A stretch of DNA of 64,000 nt from Hyphomicrobiales bacterium (GTDB lineage: Bacteria > Pseudomonadota > Alphaproteobacteria > Rhizobiales > Rhizobiaceae): the NCBI GenBank assembly GCA_900472675.1, contig UCJA01000005.1:250848-314847 (forward strand), in the 5' to 3' direction. Under the pieces are notes generated by a model. It was not told where the DNA came from and did no database searches. It was given only the letters and a program-made list of their open reading frames with translations. Below are positions 1 through 7,095 of the stretch, piece after piece. Position 1 is the first letter of the stretch. Each line of letters begins with the position of its first letter. The translations under genes were made by a program, and so were the position numbers.

Positions 1-191
1 CCCGGCCCGGTAAGGCCTGGCCGACCAAGGTTTTCGCGGCAACGATGGCGCGCGGCAGTGCCAACCCATCCACCGGTATCGCGATAGGTCGGAGACTAGC
101 CCACGTACCAAAGTCAGCGGAGCTGCCGACGGCGCCGCACCCACCGGCGTCACTCCACTCACCGTCATCCTCACCCACCGACGTCATCCTC

Positions 192-249
192 GGGCTTGAC
201 CCGAGGATCCACGGTTTGAGAGCGCGGCATGGATCCTCGGGTCAAGCCC
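192..249. repeat. REP-like palindromic element, 20-bp perfect arms
   Basis: A 20-bp perfect inverted repeat (192-211 and 230-249) with an 18-nt loop. Its core reads CTTGACCCGAGGATCC, and similar arms recur in intergenic regions of many alphaproteobacteria. The rest of 1-333 contains no convincing gene: the short ORFs there run through the repeat. It lies downstream of the minus-strand DJ-1 gene and may also act as a transcript end. Confidence 0.85.
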
Positions 250-333
250 TGACATGACGATGCCACGATCGAACCCCACAGCCGGCCGGCGGCAGGGGAG
301 AACCCAGACCGGGTCTGCCAGCGGCCATCCCTC

Positions 334-903
334 TCACGCGTGCTCGGCCCGAAATGGCGCAAATTCCGCCTGCGCGGTCGCGTCCCAGAGATCGAGCCCC
401 TTCAGCACCTCGACCGCAAACGTATAAGGGGCGGTGCCGGCAGCGGTGACGACCAGCCCGTCGCGCACGGCTTTCGGCGTATCGACGAAACGCGCAGCAC
501 CCTGGTAGGCGGGGTAGCGCTGATGGGAGGCAAGGCTGTTGCCGCCATGGTCGACATCGTTGAGAACGCCGGTGCCGGCCAGCATGCTTGCCGCAGCACA
601 GATGCCGGCCACCATTTTCGTCTCGCCATGGAAGCGTCGGATCAGGCCCTCCAAGGCGGCCGGCACGGTCTCCTTTTCCCAGGCGAGCCCTCCGGGGATG
701 ACGAGCGCATCGAAATCCTCCGGGGTCACCGCGTCATAGGAGAGGTCCGGCAAGACCTTAAGGCCTCCCATCGAGGTGACAGGGAGGCCATCGGCGGTTG
801 CCGTCTTGACGGTGACGCCGAGGTAGCTGCGCGCAGTCGCCATCAGGAGCGCGCATTCCCAGTCGGCGAAATCCTCGGTCAGGGCGACTGCGATTGACGT
901 CAT
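334..903 (-). CDS. DJ-1/PfpI family protein (class I glutamine amidotransferase-like)
   Basis: The 189-residue length matches single-domain DJ-1/PfpI proteins. The nucleophile elbow is GICAAAS with Cys at about 102, preceded by the VIPGG turn near 68-72. A conserved acidic residue (Glu16 in DWE) can contact the Cys as in DJ-1. No signal peptide or membrane segment is seen, so a cytosolic location is expected. Family members act as proteases, glyoxalases/deglycases or chaperones, and the sequence does not decide which. It is monocistronic, with repeat DNA on both sides. The start is followed at once by a typical N-terminal beta strand (TSIAVALTEDF). Confidence 0.85.
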   Translation of the reverse strand: MTSIAVALTEDFADWECALLMATARSYLGVTVKTATADGLPVTSMGGLKVLPDLSYDAVTPEDFDALVIPGGLAWEKETVPAALEGLIRRFHGETKMVAGICAAASMLAGTGVLNDVDHGGNSLASHQRYPAYQGAARFVDTPKAVRDGLVVTAAGTAPYTFAVEVLKGLDLWDATAQAEFAPFRAEHA

Positions 904-963
904 CTGGAAACTCCTCGCTGGAGGCCGTTTTCGGCGGCCGCGGAAACGAAATCAAACCACGTC

Positions 964-1065
964 TAAAGCGTGTCGCGATCGTTCAGATAAGCTCTTCACG
1001 CTTTATGTTTCTGTTTGATCGCATGTCGTTGTCGCAAAACCGCTGCACACTTTTGCGCGACATGC
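964..1065. repeat. Rhizobial intergenic mosaic palindrome
   Basis: Two adjoining inverted repeats fill the gap between the DJ-1 gene and the GNAT gene: TAAAGCGT (964-971) with ACGCTTTA (998-1005), and GCATGTCG (1021-1028) with CGACATGC (1058-1065). The second encloses the CGCAAAACCGC...TTTTGCG core typical of repeated palindromes in Rhizobium and Agrobacterium intergenic DNA. Assignment to a named family is from memory of such sequences. Confidence 0.7.
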
Positions 1066-1066
1066 T

Positions 1067-1567
1067 TCAGACGAGCGCCTGGGTATAGCGCATGCCGGTC
1101 ACCGGGCGCGGTGTGAAATCCATCAGCTCGTAGAACCGGTGGGCTGCAAAATTGCCCGTCGCAGCACTGACCGAGAGATAGCCGCAGCCGGCGTTTCGGG
1201 CGGTCTCGCGCGCACGCGCTACCAGGTGCTGGCCGATGCCGTGGCCGCGCTGCCCGTCACGCACGAAGAGATGGTGGAGGTCCATGCCGCGCTGTCCCTC
1301 CTGCGCCCGGTAAAGCGGCACGAGGATCGCATAGCCCATCAGCCCCGAACCGCTGTCGGCCACGAGCGCGGTAATCCACGGCACATCGCCGAACAGGTCT
1401 CGCTCGAGCGTGTCGGCGGTCATGGCCGCCGCGTCATTGTGGTGGGCGGCCAGCAGCGTGATCATCTCGCTGAGCTCGGGCAGATCCTGGCGCCGTGCCG
1501 TGCGGATAGTCAGCACCGCAGGGCGGGGGAGAATGATGTCGCTGTTATCGATAAGCGGGGCAGTCAT
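1067..1567 (-). CDS. GNAT family N-acetyltransferase
   Basis: Acyl-CoA-dependent N-acetyltransferase fold. The acetyl-CoA pyrophosphate loop is the segment RDGQRGHGIGQHLV (R/Q-x-x-G-x-G/A), followed by the helix and the SVSAATGNFAAHRFYELMDF region typical of motif B. The substrate cannot be told. I chose the ATG at 1567 (MTAPLIDNSD, 166 aa) because AAAAGAGG lies 9 nt upstream; an ATG at 1576 would leave no spacing, and longer forms run into the terminator hairpin. It is a single gene with no partner. Its 3' end touches the mosaic repeat. Confidence 0.82.
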   Translation of the reverse strand: MTAPLIDNSDIILPRPAVLTIRTARRQDLPELSEMITLLAAHHNDAAAMTADTLERDLFGDVPWITALVADSGSGLMGYAILVPLYRAQEGQRGMDLHHLFVRDGQRGHGIGQHLVARARETARNAGCGYLSVSAATGNFAAHRFYELMDFTPRPVTGMRYTQALV

Positions 1568-1611
1568 ATCCGGCATCCTCTTTTCGTGTCGGGAGCCGTC
1601 AGGTGCCTCTT

Positions 1612-1644
1612 GATACAACAAAGCCGCCTGACGGCGGCTTGTTG
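1612..1644 (-). terminator. Probable intrinsic terminator (minus strand)
   Basis: AAGCCGCC (1621-1628) pairs with GGCGGCTT (1633-1640) around a 4-nt loop, extended by CAACA/TGTTG. Read on the minus strand the stem is followed by TTTGTTGT. It is placed to end the DUF982 transcript and insulate the GNAT gene about 45 nt further on. Confidence 0.65.
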
Positions 1645-1763
1645 ACAAAATGATCTGTCGAGCCGCCCTTTACAGGTAGGCCCAAAAATACGTGCAGGCG
1701 TGGGTGGTGCGCGTCTTGATCATGCTGCAGTCATGCGCCGGAACCGGCTTCCTGTCAAGCAAA

Positions 1764-2024
1764 TCAGTCGGGGCGCCGCACCAGGCAGGCCGCATCCTCG
1801 CAGGCTGCCACGAAGGCCTCGCGGGCGATCACGGGGCACCCTTCGCCAAGCGCCGACGCCGCCGCCTCGCGAGCCTGGGCAAAGAACACGCCCTCCCGCG
1901 CCGGCCAGTCGCTGCTCAGAAAATCGAGCGCTTCGCCCGGGCCGCTGATCGACAAGAGCGAAAGTCCACGGCCCACCACAGACACAGGCTCGTCCCACAG
2001 GGGCTCGTTTGCCACTCGGACCAT
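1764..2024 (-). CDS. DUF982 domain-containing protein
   Basis: An 86-residue protein resembling the small DUF982 family that is expanded in Rhizobiaceae: an N-terminal LWDEPVSV strand, the ISGPGEALDFLSSDWP segment, then a helical REAFVAACEDA tail. No biochemical role is known for the family. The ATG at 2024 starts just before the conserved region but has only a weak Shine-Dalgarno (GAAG). An in-frame ATG at 2081 with AAGGAA upstream is an alternative that adds 19 unconserved residues. It is divergent from the protease/phospholipase gene at 2269, sharing a promoter interval of roughly 200 bp. Confidence 0.65.
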   Translation of the reverse strand: MVRVANEPLWDEPVSVVGRGLSLLSISGPGEALDFLSSDWPAREGVFFAQAREAAASALGEGCPVIAREAFVAACEDAACLVRRPD

Positions 2025-2268
2025 TGCTTCGTTAGACACAAGAGATTTTCCCGCCCAGTTTACGGCGGGGTGAACGGACATGTGCAAAAGAAGTTCCTTG
2101 AACCTTTCAAATCCGCCGCAGGCGAAATGCCGCAGGCGGGCGAAGGCTTTGGCGTCGATCCGCAAGGAGACCGATCGATTTGCCGGCGCGTGCTATCTGA
2201 CAGTGCAGGTGTCACAGACACCCGCTATTATTACGCGCATGGGATCCGTGGCCGGGGGAGCGCGCGTC

Positions 2269-4656
2269 ATGACCAGCATTGTGGAGAGAGACTACAACTT
2301 TGCCAGCCTTTCGGTTCACGACCTCCTGGAGGCGCGCGACCTTTACCACTTCCACCTGATGAGCAAGGAGAATGTCGTCGGCACGGCGATCGGTCTCTAT
2401 CTGATCCGCAAGCAGGAGGCCTGGCCGAAGGCCAAGGGCGAGGGGCGCACGCCTGCCAACAAGCTTGATTTTCCCCGCACCCTCGCCAATTCCGAAGTCC
2501 GCGACTACTCCTGGCCCTGCATCCTCGCCTTCGTTCACACATGGGAAACACCGGAGGATTTCAACGGCCGTCCGTCGCAGGCGCTGCCGAAGACCCTTTA
2601 CCTGCCGGACGGCAAGGCCGTGCCGGTCTGCGTCGTCCAGGTCGATGAGGTCACCGCCGACGCCGACCGGATGATGGCGCCGGTGGTCTGGCCGCACAAC
2701 AAGCTCGGCGGCGGGCTGCCGATCACCGTCGAGGTACAGGGCCGCCGTCATATGGCGACGGCCGGCTGCCTGGTGACCGACGGCAACCTCACCTATGCCC
2801 TGACTGCCCGCCATGCCTGCGGTGAGCCTTACACGGGCGTCCAGAGCCAGACCCGCGACGGCCTCGTCCCCATTGGGCTCAGCTCGGAAAAGCAGCTCAC
2901 CCGGCTACCGTTCAGCGAAGTCTATCCCGCCTTTCCCAGCCGCCAGTCCTTCCTGACGCTGGATGTCGGCCTGGTGCGGCTGGATGACGTCAACGACTGG
3001 ACGAGCAACATCTACGGCCTGCCGCCGATGAAGCCTGTGGCCGACTTCTACGAGCAAAATCTCAGCCTCAAGCTGGTTGATCGGCCGGTGGTTGCCTGGG
3101 GCGCCGCGTCGGGTCTGCTGCGCGGCCGCATCAAGGCGCTGTTCTATCGCTATCGCTCGGTCGGCGGTTATGACTATGTCGGCGATTTTCTGATCGCCCC
3201 GCAGCCGGATGGCCCAAGCGTCCGGCACGGCGATTCGGGCGCGGTGTGGCATCTCGACCTGACCCCGCGAAAGGAGGAGGAGGCCGGCAAGCCCATCCTT
3301 GAGCGGGATCTGCGGCCGCTGGCGGTGGAGTGGGGCGGGCAGGTTTTCGACCTCGATGGCAAGCGCTCGAATTTCGCCGTCGCCACCAGTCTCAGCAACA
3401 TCTGCCGGCTGCTCGATGTGGAAATGGTCACCGACCAGGACCGCGGCGTTTCGGGCTATTGGGGACGCGTCGGCCACTACAGCATCGCGACGCTCTCGAT
3501 CGGCGCGCTGTCGGACGGGCGCCTGAAGACGCTGATGGACGACAATGCGGATCTCCTCAGCTTCGATCTGCAGACCATCACCAAGAAGGGCTTTGCCAAG
3601 AACGAGGGCAAGGCCGCCTTTGCCCGCCTCGCCGACGTGCCGGACGACGTCTGGAAGAAATCGATCCGCCAGGAGGGCGGCCGCGACACGCAGGTGCGCG
3701 CCGGGCCCGAACATCCAACCCACTACGCCGATATCGACATCCCCTACGGTCCCGAGGGGCAAACGCTGCGCGAGCTGATCCTCGCCGACCCCGACACCTA
3801 TCTGACGATCGCCGAATGGCAGCGCTACTATCGCAAGCTCGAGAAGGACGCTCGGGACGACGGCGACAATGAGGCCGCCAAGAACGCCGCCGATCCGTTC
3901 CACCAGGGGCTGCTGCCCTTCCGCGTCTGGCAGATCTTTGACGAGATGGTCGGCTTTGCCCGCAGCGGCGATACCGCCCGTTTCGTGACGGCGGCAGGGA
4001 TCCTCGCCCATTACGTCGGGGACGCCTCCCAACCCCTGCACGGGTCCCACCTTGCGGACGGCGATCCGGACCACATCGTCCACGACGAGGACGGAACGGA
4101 GGCCCACTACGGCGAAGGGGTGCACGGCGCCTTCGAAAGCGACATGCTGGACATCATGGGCGCCGCCGGCAAGCTGGTTCCGGCGATCGAAAAGGCCCTG
4201 CCGCCCGGCAGCCACGGGCTTGATCCGGTGGCCGATGGAAGGGCTGCGGCGCTTGCTCTCGTCAGGCTGATGGACGAGGTGGCGGACATCCTGCCGCCGA
4301 TGGACATCATCGACGTCTACGAGGAGGTCGGCGCCCGCGGCACGTCTCGGCAGGCGACGCGCGTCGCCATGTGGGACCGGCTCGGCGACCGCACCGGCGA
4401 AGTCATTGCGCTTGGGGTGCGCTATCTGGCAATGATCTGGCAATCGGCCTGGGCGGCGGGCAATGGCGACGGCGTGGCGCAGGCGGCGATCCGCGCGTTC
4501 GACGAGGACGAACTCCGCCGCATCTACATCGAGCGTGATTTCCTGAAATCGCTGACGCTTCGGGACCTGGCAACGGTGCTCGGCCAGGCAAGCGCCGATG
4601 GCGACGAAGAAACGCCCGCCGGCAAAAAGAAGAGCAGAAAGAAGAGGAAGCTCTGA
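2269..4656 (+). CDS. Trypsin-like serine protease fused to a zinc phospholipase C / S1-P1 nuclease-like domain
   Basis: The 795-residue protein has two recognisable enzymatic halves. Residues about 160-340 look like a chymotrypsin-fold protease: LTARHAC (His about 182), LDVGLV (Asp about 232) and RHGDSGAVW (Ser about 323). Residues about 485-760 resemble zinc-dependent phospholipase C/S1-P1 nucleases: HYADID (His485), AHYVGDASQPLHGSH (His581, Asp585, His591, His594) and GVHGAFE (His619, Glu623), which would supply the metal cluster. The tail is basic (KKKSRKKRKL). No signal peptide is seen. The start was chosen at ATG 2269 with GGGGGAG about 8 nt upstream; the frame is open further upstream without similarity. 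The biological role is unknown. An effector, toxin or defence role is inference only. Confidence 0.75.
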   Translation: MTSIVERDYNFASLSVHDLLEARDLYHFHLMSKENVVGTAIGLYLIRKQEAWPKAKGEGRTPANKLDFPRTLANSEVRDYSWPCILAFVHTWETPEDFNGRPSQALPKTLYLPDGKAVPVCVVQVDEVTADADRMMAPVVWPHNKLGGGLPITVEVQGRRHMATAGCLVTDGNLTYALTARHACGEPYTGVQSQTRDGLVPIGLSSEKQLTRLPFSEVYPAFPSRQSFLTLDVGLVRLDDVNDWTSNIYGLPPMKPVADFYEQNLSLKLVDRPVVAWGAASGLLRGRIKALFYRYRSVGGYDYVGDFLIAPQPDGPSVRHGDSGAVWHLDLTPRKEEEAGKPILERDLRPLAVEWGGQVFDLDGKRSNFAVATSLSNICRLLDVEMVTDQDRGVSGYWGRVGHYSIATLSIGALSDGRLKTLMDDNADLLSFDLQTITKKGFAKNEGKAAFARLADVPDDVWKKSIRQEGGRDTQVRAGPEHPTHYADIDIPYGPEGQTLRELILADPDTYLTIAEWQRYYRKLEKDARDDGDNEAAKNAADPFHQGLLPFRVWQIFDEMVGFARSGDTARFVTAAGILAHYVGDASQPLHGSHLADGDPDHIVHDEDGTEAHYGEGVHGAFESDMLDIMGAAGKLVPAIEKALPPGSHGLDPVADGRAAALALVRLMDEVADILPPMDIIDVYEEVGARGTSRQATRVAMWDRLGDRTGEVIALGVRYLAMIWQSAWAAGNGDGVAQAAIRAFDEDELRRIYIERDFLKSLTLRDLATVLGQASADGDEETPAGKKKSRKKRKL

Positions 4657-4686
4657 CGGGACGGCTTCGATGCTGCCCGGGCTGCT

Positions 4687-5103
4687 CTAATGCTCGCTGC
4701 CGCAGAGGCCATGGTCCGACAGCGCGCGGATCACATAGCACTCCTCGATCGAGTGGCCGCCGTCGCATCGGGAAACGATCCGGGCCAGCTCCTGTTCGAG
4801 CTTGCGGAGCTTTTCGATCTTGAGCCTGACCGCAGACAGATGGTCCGCAGCAATCCGGTCGGCATGCGCGCAGGGCTCCTCCTTATGTTGGCTAAGCGCG
4901 ATGAGCTCGCGGATTGCGGAAATCTCCAGCCCAAGGTCCCGGCCATGCCGGATGAAGGTCAGCCGCTCCAGGTCGCGTTGGTCGTAGCGCCGCTGGTTGC
5001 CCTCGGTCCGGTCCGCTTCCTCCAGCAGGCCCATCTGCTCGTAATAGCGGATGGTCGGCACCTTCACGCCGGTGCGTTTCGAAAGGTCTCCGATCGACAG
5101 CAT
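4687..5103 (-). CDS. MerR-family metal-type transcriptional regulator
   Basis: 138 aa: N-terminal winged HTH (IGDLSKRTGVKVPTIRYYEQMG), a dimerisation helix around 83-112, and a Cys/His-rich tail with Cys78, His80, Cys113, His117, Cys122 and Cys134. This pattern fits metal-responsive MerR proteins (ZntR/CadR/PbrR side of the family), but the metal cannot be assigned. AAGGAT precedes the ATG by 7 nt. It is divergent from dmeR. A MerR-type dyad at 5131-5147 lies 28 bp upstream of the start, so autoregulation is likely. Its own target gene is not obvious here: dmeRF has its own operator. Confidence 0.85.
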   Translation of the reverse strand: MLSIGDLSKRTGVKVPTIRYYEQMGLLEEADRTEGNQRRYDQRDLERLTFIRHGRDLGLEISAIRELIALSQHKEEPCAHADRIAADHLSAVRLKIEKLRKLEQELARIVSRCDGGHSIEECYVIRALSDHGLCGSEH

Positions 5104-5130
5104 GCTGAAATCCTTGTCCGGCGCGGGGAA

Positions 5131-5147
5131 GCTCTAGTCTCTAGAGT
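5131..5147. promoter_or_regulatory. MerR-type operator dyad
   Basis: Perfect 7-3-7 inverted repeat GCTCTAG-TCT-CTAGAGT? read as GCTCTAG/CTAGAGT, with six of seven pairs matching, closely similar to the CTCTAG-type dyads bound by zinc/cadmium/lead MerR proteins. It sits just upstream of the divergent MerR gene at 4687-5103. Binding is inferred. Confidence 0.6.
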
Positions 5148-5231
5148 TATGAGATAGGGTCTGTTGGGCGGCTTGGCAAGTTGGTGCTTAACCGATCGCA
5201 GCTGCCCGCTTGCTCCGGCGGAGCCTGTCAT

Positions 5232-5257
5232 ATATAGGGTACCCCCTTATCCTATAT
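5232..5257 (+). promoter_or_regulatory. DmeR (RcnR/CsoR-family) operator
   Basis: ATATAGG (5232-5238) and CCTATAT (5251-5257) flank GTACCCCCTTAT. This AT-rich dyad around a C5 tract is the architecture of RcnR-type boxes and resembles the dmeRF box described for Rhizobium leguminosarum. It lies 13 nt before the dmeR TTG start, where repressor binding would occlude the promoter and ribosome site. Confidence 0.75.
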
Positions 5258-5269
5258 TGGAGGCGCAGC

Positions 5270-5542
5270 TTGTCACATACGGTTCGGGAAAAGGCAAAGC
5301 TTCTGGCCCGCGTGCGCCGGATGAAGGGCCAGATGGAGGCCGTCGAGCGTGCGCTGGAGGCGGAGGCGGAATGCGGTGAGGTCATGCAATTGCTGGCCTC
5401 CATCCGCGGCGCGCTGGCCGGGCTGACCGGCGAGGTCATCGAAGGCCATCTGCACGAACATATCGTGCATGCGCAAAGCGAGACGGAGCGGAACCAGGCG
5501 GCCGACGAACTGATGTCGGTGCTGCGCACCTATGTCCGCTGA
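5270..5542 (+). CDS. dmeR: DmeR, RcnR-type Ni/Co-responsive repressor
   Basis: A 90-residue all-helical RcnR/CsoR-family repressor. The TTG at 5270 was chosen because GGAGG lies 6 nt upstream and because it places the ligands exactly as in E. coli RcnR: His3, Cys35, His60 and His64. The family binds C-tract operators and is released by Ni(II) or Co(II). The operator at 5232-5257 and the downstream exporter gene dmeF, whose start lies 10 nt after the dmeR stop, support a self-contained efflux circuit. A longer reading frame upstream runs through the operator and is not used. Confidence 0.9.
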   Translation: MSHTVREKAKLLARVRRMKGQMEAVERALEAEAECGEVMQLLASIRGALAGLTGEVIEGHLHEHIVHAQSETERNQAADELMSVLRTYVR

Positions 5543-5552
5543 GAGAATTTCC

Positions 5553-6617
5553 ATGGAGAACGAAATGGCAGAAACTGTCGATCACCTGAGGCATGAACAC
5601 GTCTTCCTCGGCGCCGATCATGTCCGCAACGAACGCAAGGTCTGGCTGGTCATCGCGTTGACCGCGACCATGATGGTGGCAGAGATCATCGCCGGCTCGG
5701 TCTTCGGCTCCATGGCGCTGACGGCGGACGGCTGGCACATGTCCACCCATGCCGCCGCCATGCTGATCTCGGTCTGCGCCTATGTCTACGCCAGGCGCCA
5801 GGCGCACAATCCGCGCTTCACCTTCGGCACCGGCAAGCTCGGTGATCTGGCCGGCTTTGCGAGCGCCGTCGTTCTGGCGCTGATCGCGCTCCTGATTGCC
5901 GCCGAGAGCCTGCTGCGGCTGGCAAACCCGGTCGCCATCGACTTCAACCAGGCCATCCTCGTGGCGGTCATTGGCCTTGCGGTTAATCTGGTCAGTGCCT
6001 GGCTCCTGAAGGACGATCACCACCATCACCATGGTGGTCACCATGGCGGGCATCATGCCGGCCACCATGGGGGCCATCACGGCGCGCACCAGCACGACGG
6101 CGGGCATCATCATGATCACGCCGGTCATCACGGCAGCCATGATGCCGGCCATCACGGGGCCCATCACGGATCGCCTGTGCGGGCCAGCGAGGACAACAAT
6201 CTGCGGGCCGCCTACCTGCATGTCCTGGCAGACGCGCTCACCTCCGTGCTTGCCATCGTCGCGCTGACGCTTGGCCGCATCTACGGTTGGAATGCGCTCG
6301 ATCCGATCATGGGCATTGTCGGCGGTCTCGTGATTGCCCGCTGGTCCTGGAGCCTGGTGAAGACGACGGCCACCGTCCTGCTCGATGCCCGCGTATCCGG
6401 CGACGATCTCGCCGAGGATATCCGCAAGGCCGTGGAAACGGAGGACGACCGGATTTCGGACCTGCACGTCTGGCAGGTGGGCCCGGGCCATCAGGCCGCC
6501 ATCGTCGCGCTTGTCACCAAAAATCCCCGCAACCCGTCCTTCTACAAGGACAAGCTGCGGGGTCTGGAGGAGCTGTCGCATGTCACGGTGGAGGTCACGC
6601 CTGCCGAGGCGGCGTAG
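5553..6617 (+). CDS. dmeF: DmeF, cation diffusion facilitator (Co/Ni exporter)
   Basis: Inner-membrane CDF antiporter, about 354 aa. Six transmembrane helices are predicted by eye, with ADGWHMSTH in TM2 supplying metal ligands, followed by a cytosolic C-terminal domain. Between TM4 and TM5 is a very His-rich loop (about residues 153-207, over 25 His in HHGGHH-like units), longer than in many homologues and likely a metal-buffering region. DmeF proteins export Co(II) and Ni(II). The ATG at 5553 (GAGAGA upstream) and the ATG at 5565 (GGAGA upstream) are both plausible. It is co-transcribed with dmeR. Confidence 0.9.
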   Translation: MENEMAETVDHLRHEHVFLGADHVRNERKVWLVIALTATMMVAEIIAGSVFGSMALTADGWHMSTHAAAMLISVCAYVYARRQAHNPRFTFGTGKLGDLAGFASAVVLALIALLIAAESLLRLANPVAIDFNQAILVAVIGLAVNLVSAWLLKDDHHHHHGGHHGGHHAGHHGGHHGAHQHDGGHHHDHAGHHGSHDAGHHGAHHGSPVRASEDNNLRAAYLHVLADALTSVLAIVALTLGRIYGWNALDPIMGIVGGLVIARWSWSLVKTTATVLLDARVSGDDLAEDIRKAVETEDDRISDLHVWQVGPGHQAAIVALVTKNPRNPSFYKDKLRGLEELSHVTVEVTPAEAA

Positions 6618-6682
6618 ACGGGATTAGAGCCGGCTGACGGCAAAAACCTTGCCGCGGGAACGATCCGTTAACCCTGAGAACC

Positions 6683-6958
6683 TTAACTGAATTCCTGGTA
6701 GAGGTTTTCGACCCAGTCTTGCGTGACCGAGTGAGCGGCAATGGTTTCCTCGGCAGTTGCGGAGGACTGGCCGCTCTCCATCACCCAGAGCGCATTGGAA
6801 AGAGCGCTGGAAAACAGCGTGCTGCTGCCAGTGATGGCGTCCGCATTGCGGGAAAATCCTGCGGTTTCTTCCCGCGCAGGCGCTTCTTCCGTCTTCCGGT
6901 CGATTTCCTGCGTCCGGCTCTGATAGTAGTAGCCGTTCAGGCCGCTGTCGATTTTCAT
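6683..6958 (-). CDS. Conserved-looking 91-aa protein of unknown function
   Basis: A small soluble protein with a polar, low-complexity N-terminus (GLNGYYYQSRTQEIDRKTE) and a C-terminal helical half ending in VTQDWVENLYQEFS. No domain is recognised. It stands alone between dmeF and the DUF2254 gene. A consensus CtrA box (TTAA-N7-TTAAC) lies at 6987-7002, 29 bp upstream of its start, which suggests cell-cycle or motility-linked expression. The coding assignment rests on its clean start, the promoter motif and the absence of a better frame. Confidence 0.6.
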   Translation of the reverse strand: MKIDSGLNGYYYQSRTQEIDRKTEEAPAREETAGFSRNADAITGSSTLFSSALSNALWVMESGQSSATAEETIAAHSVTQDWVENLYQEFS

Positions 6959-6986
6959 GGCGCTGAACCCAAACCATTTACTTCGG

Positions 6987-7002
6987 TTAAGGAGACGTTA
7001 AC
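6987..7002 (-). promoter_or_regulatory. CtrA-box consensus TTAA-N7-TTAAC
   Basis: TTAA (6987-6990), 7 nt, TTAAC (6998-7002). The sequence is a full match to the alphaproteobacterial CtrA site and, being near-palindromic, fits on either strand (GGTTAAC on the minus strand). The only gene it can serve is the 91-aa ORF starting at 6958. Confidence 0.6.
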
Positions 7003-7095
7003 CATGGAAGCTTGCGCGAAGCTTGCGCAGCGCTCCGCGCCGGTCTGCGCCAATCTTGACACGCCGCTGCAATTCCGGCAGCGGGCGCCAGATTG

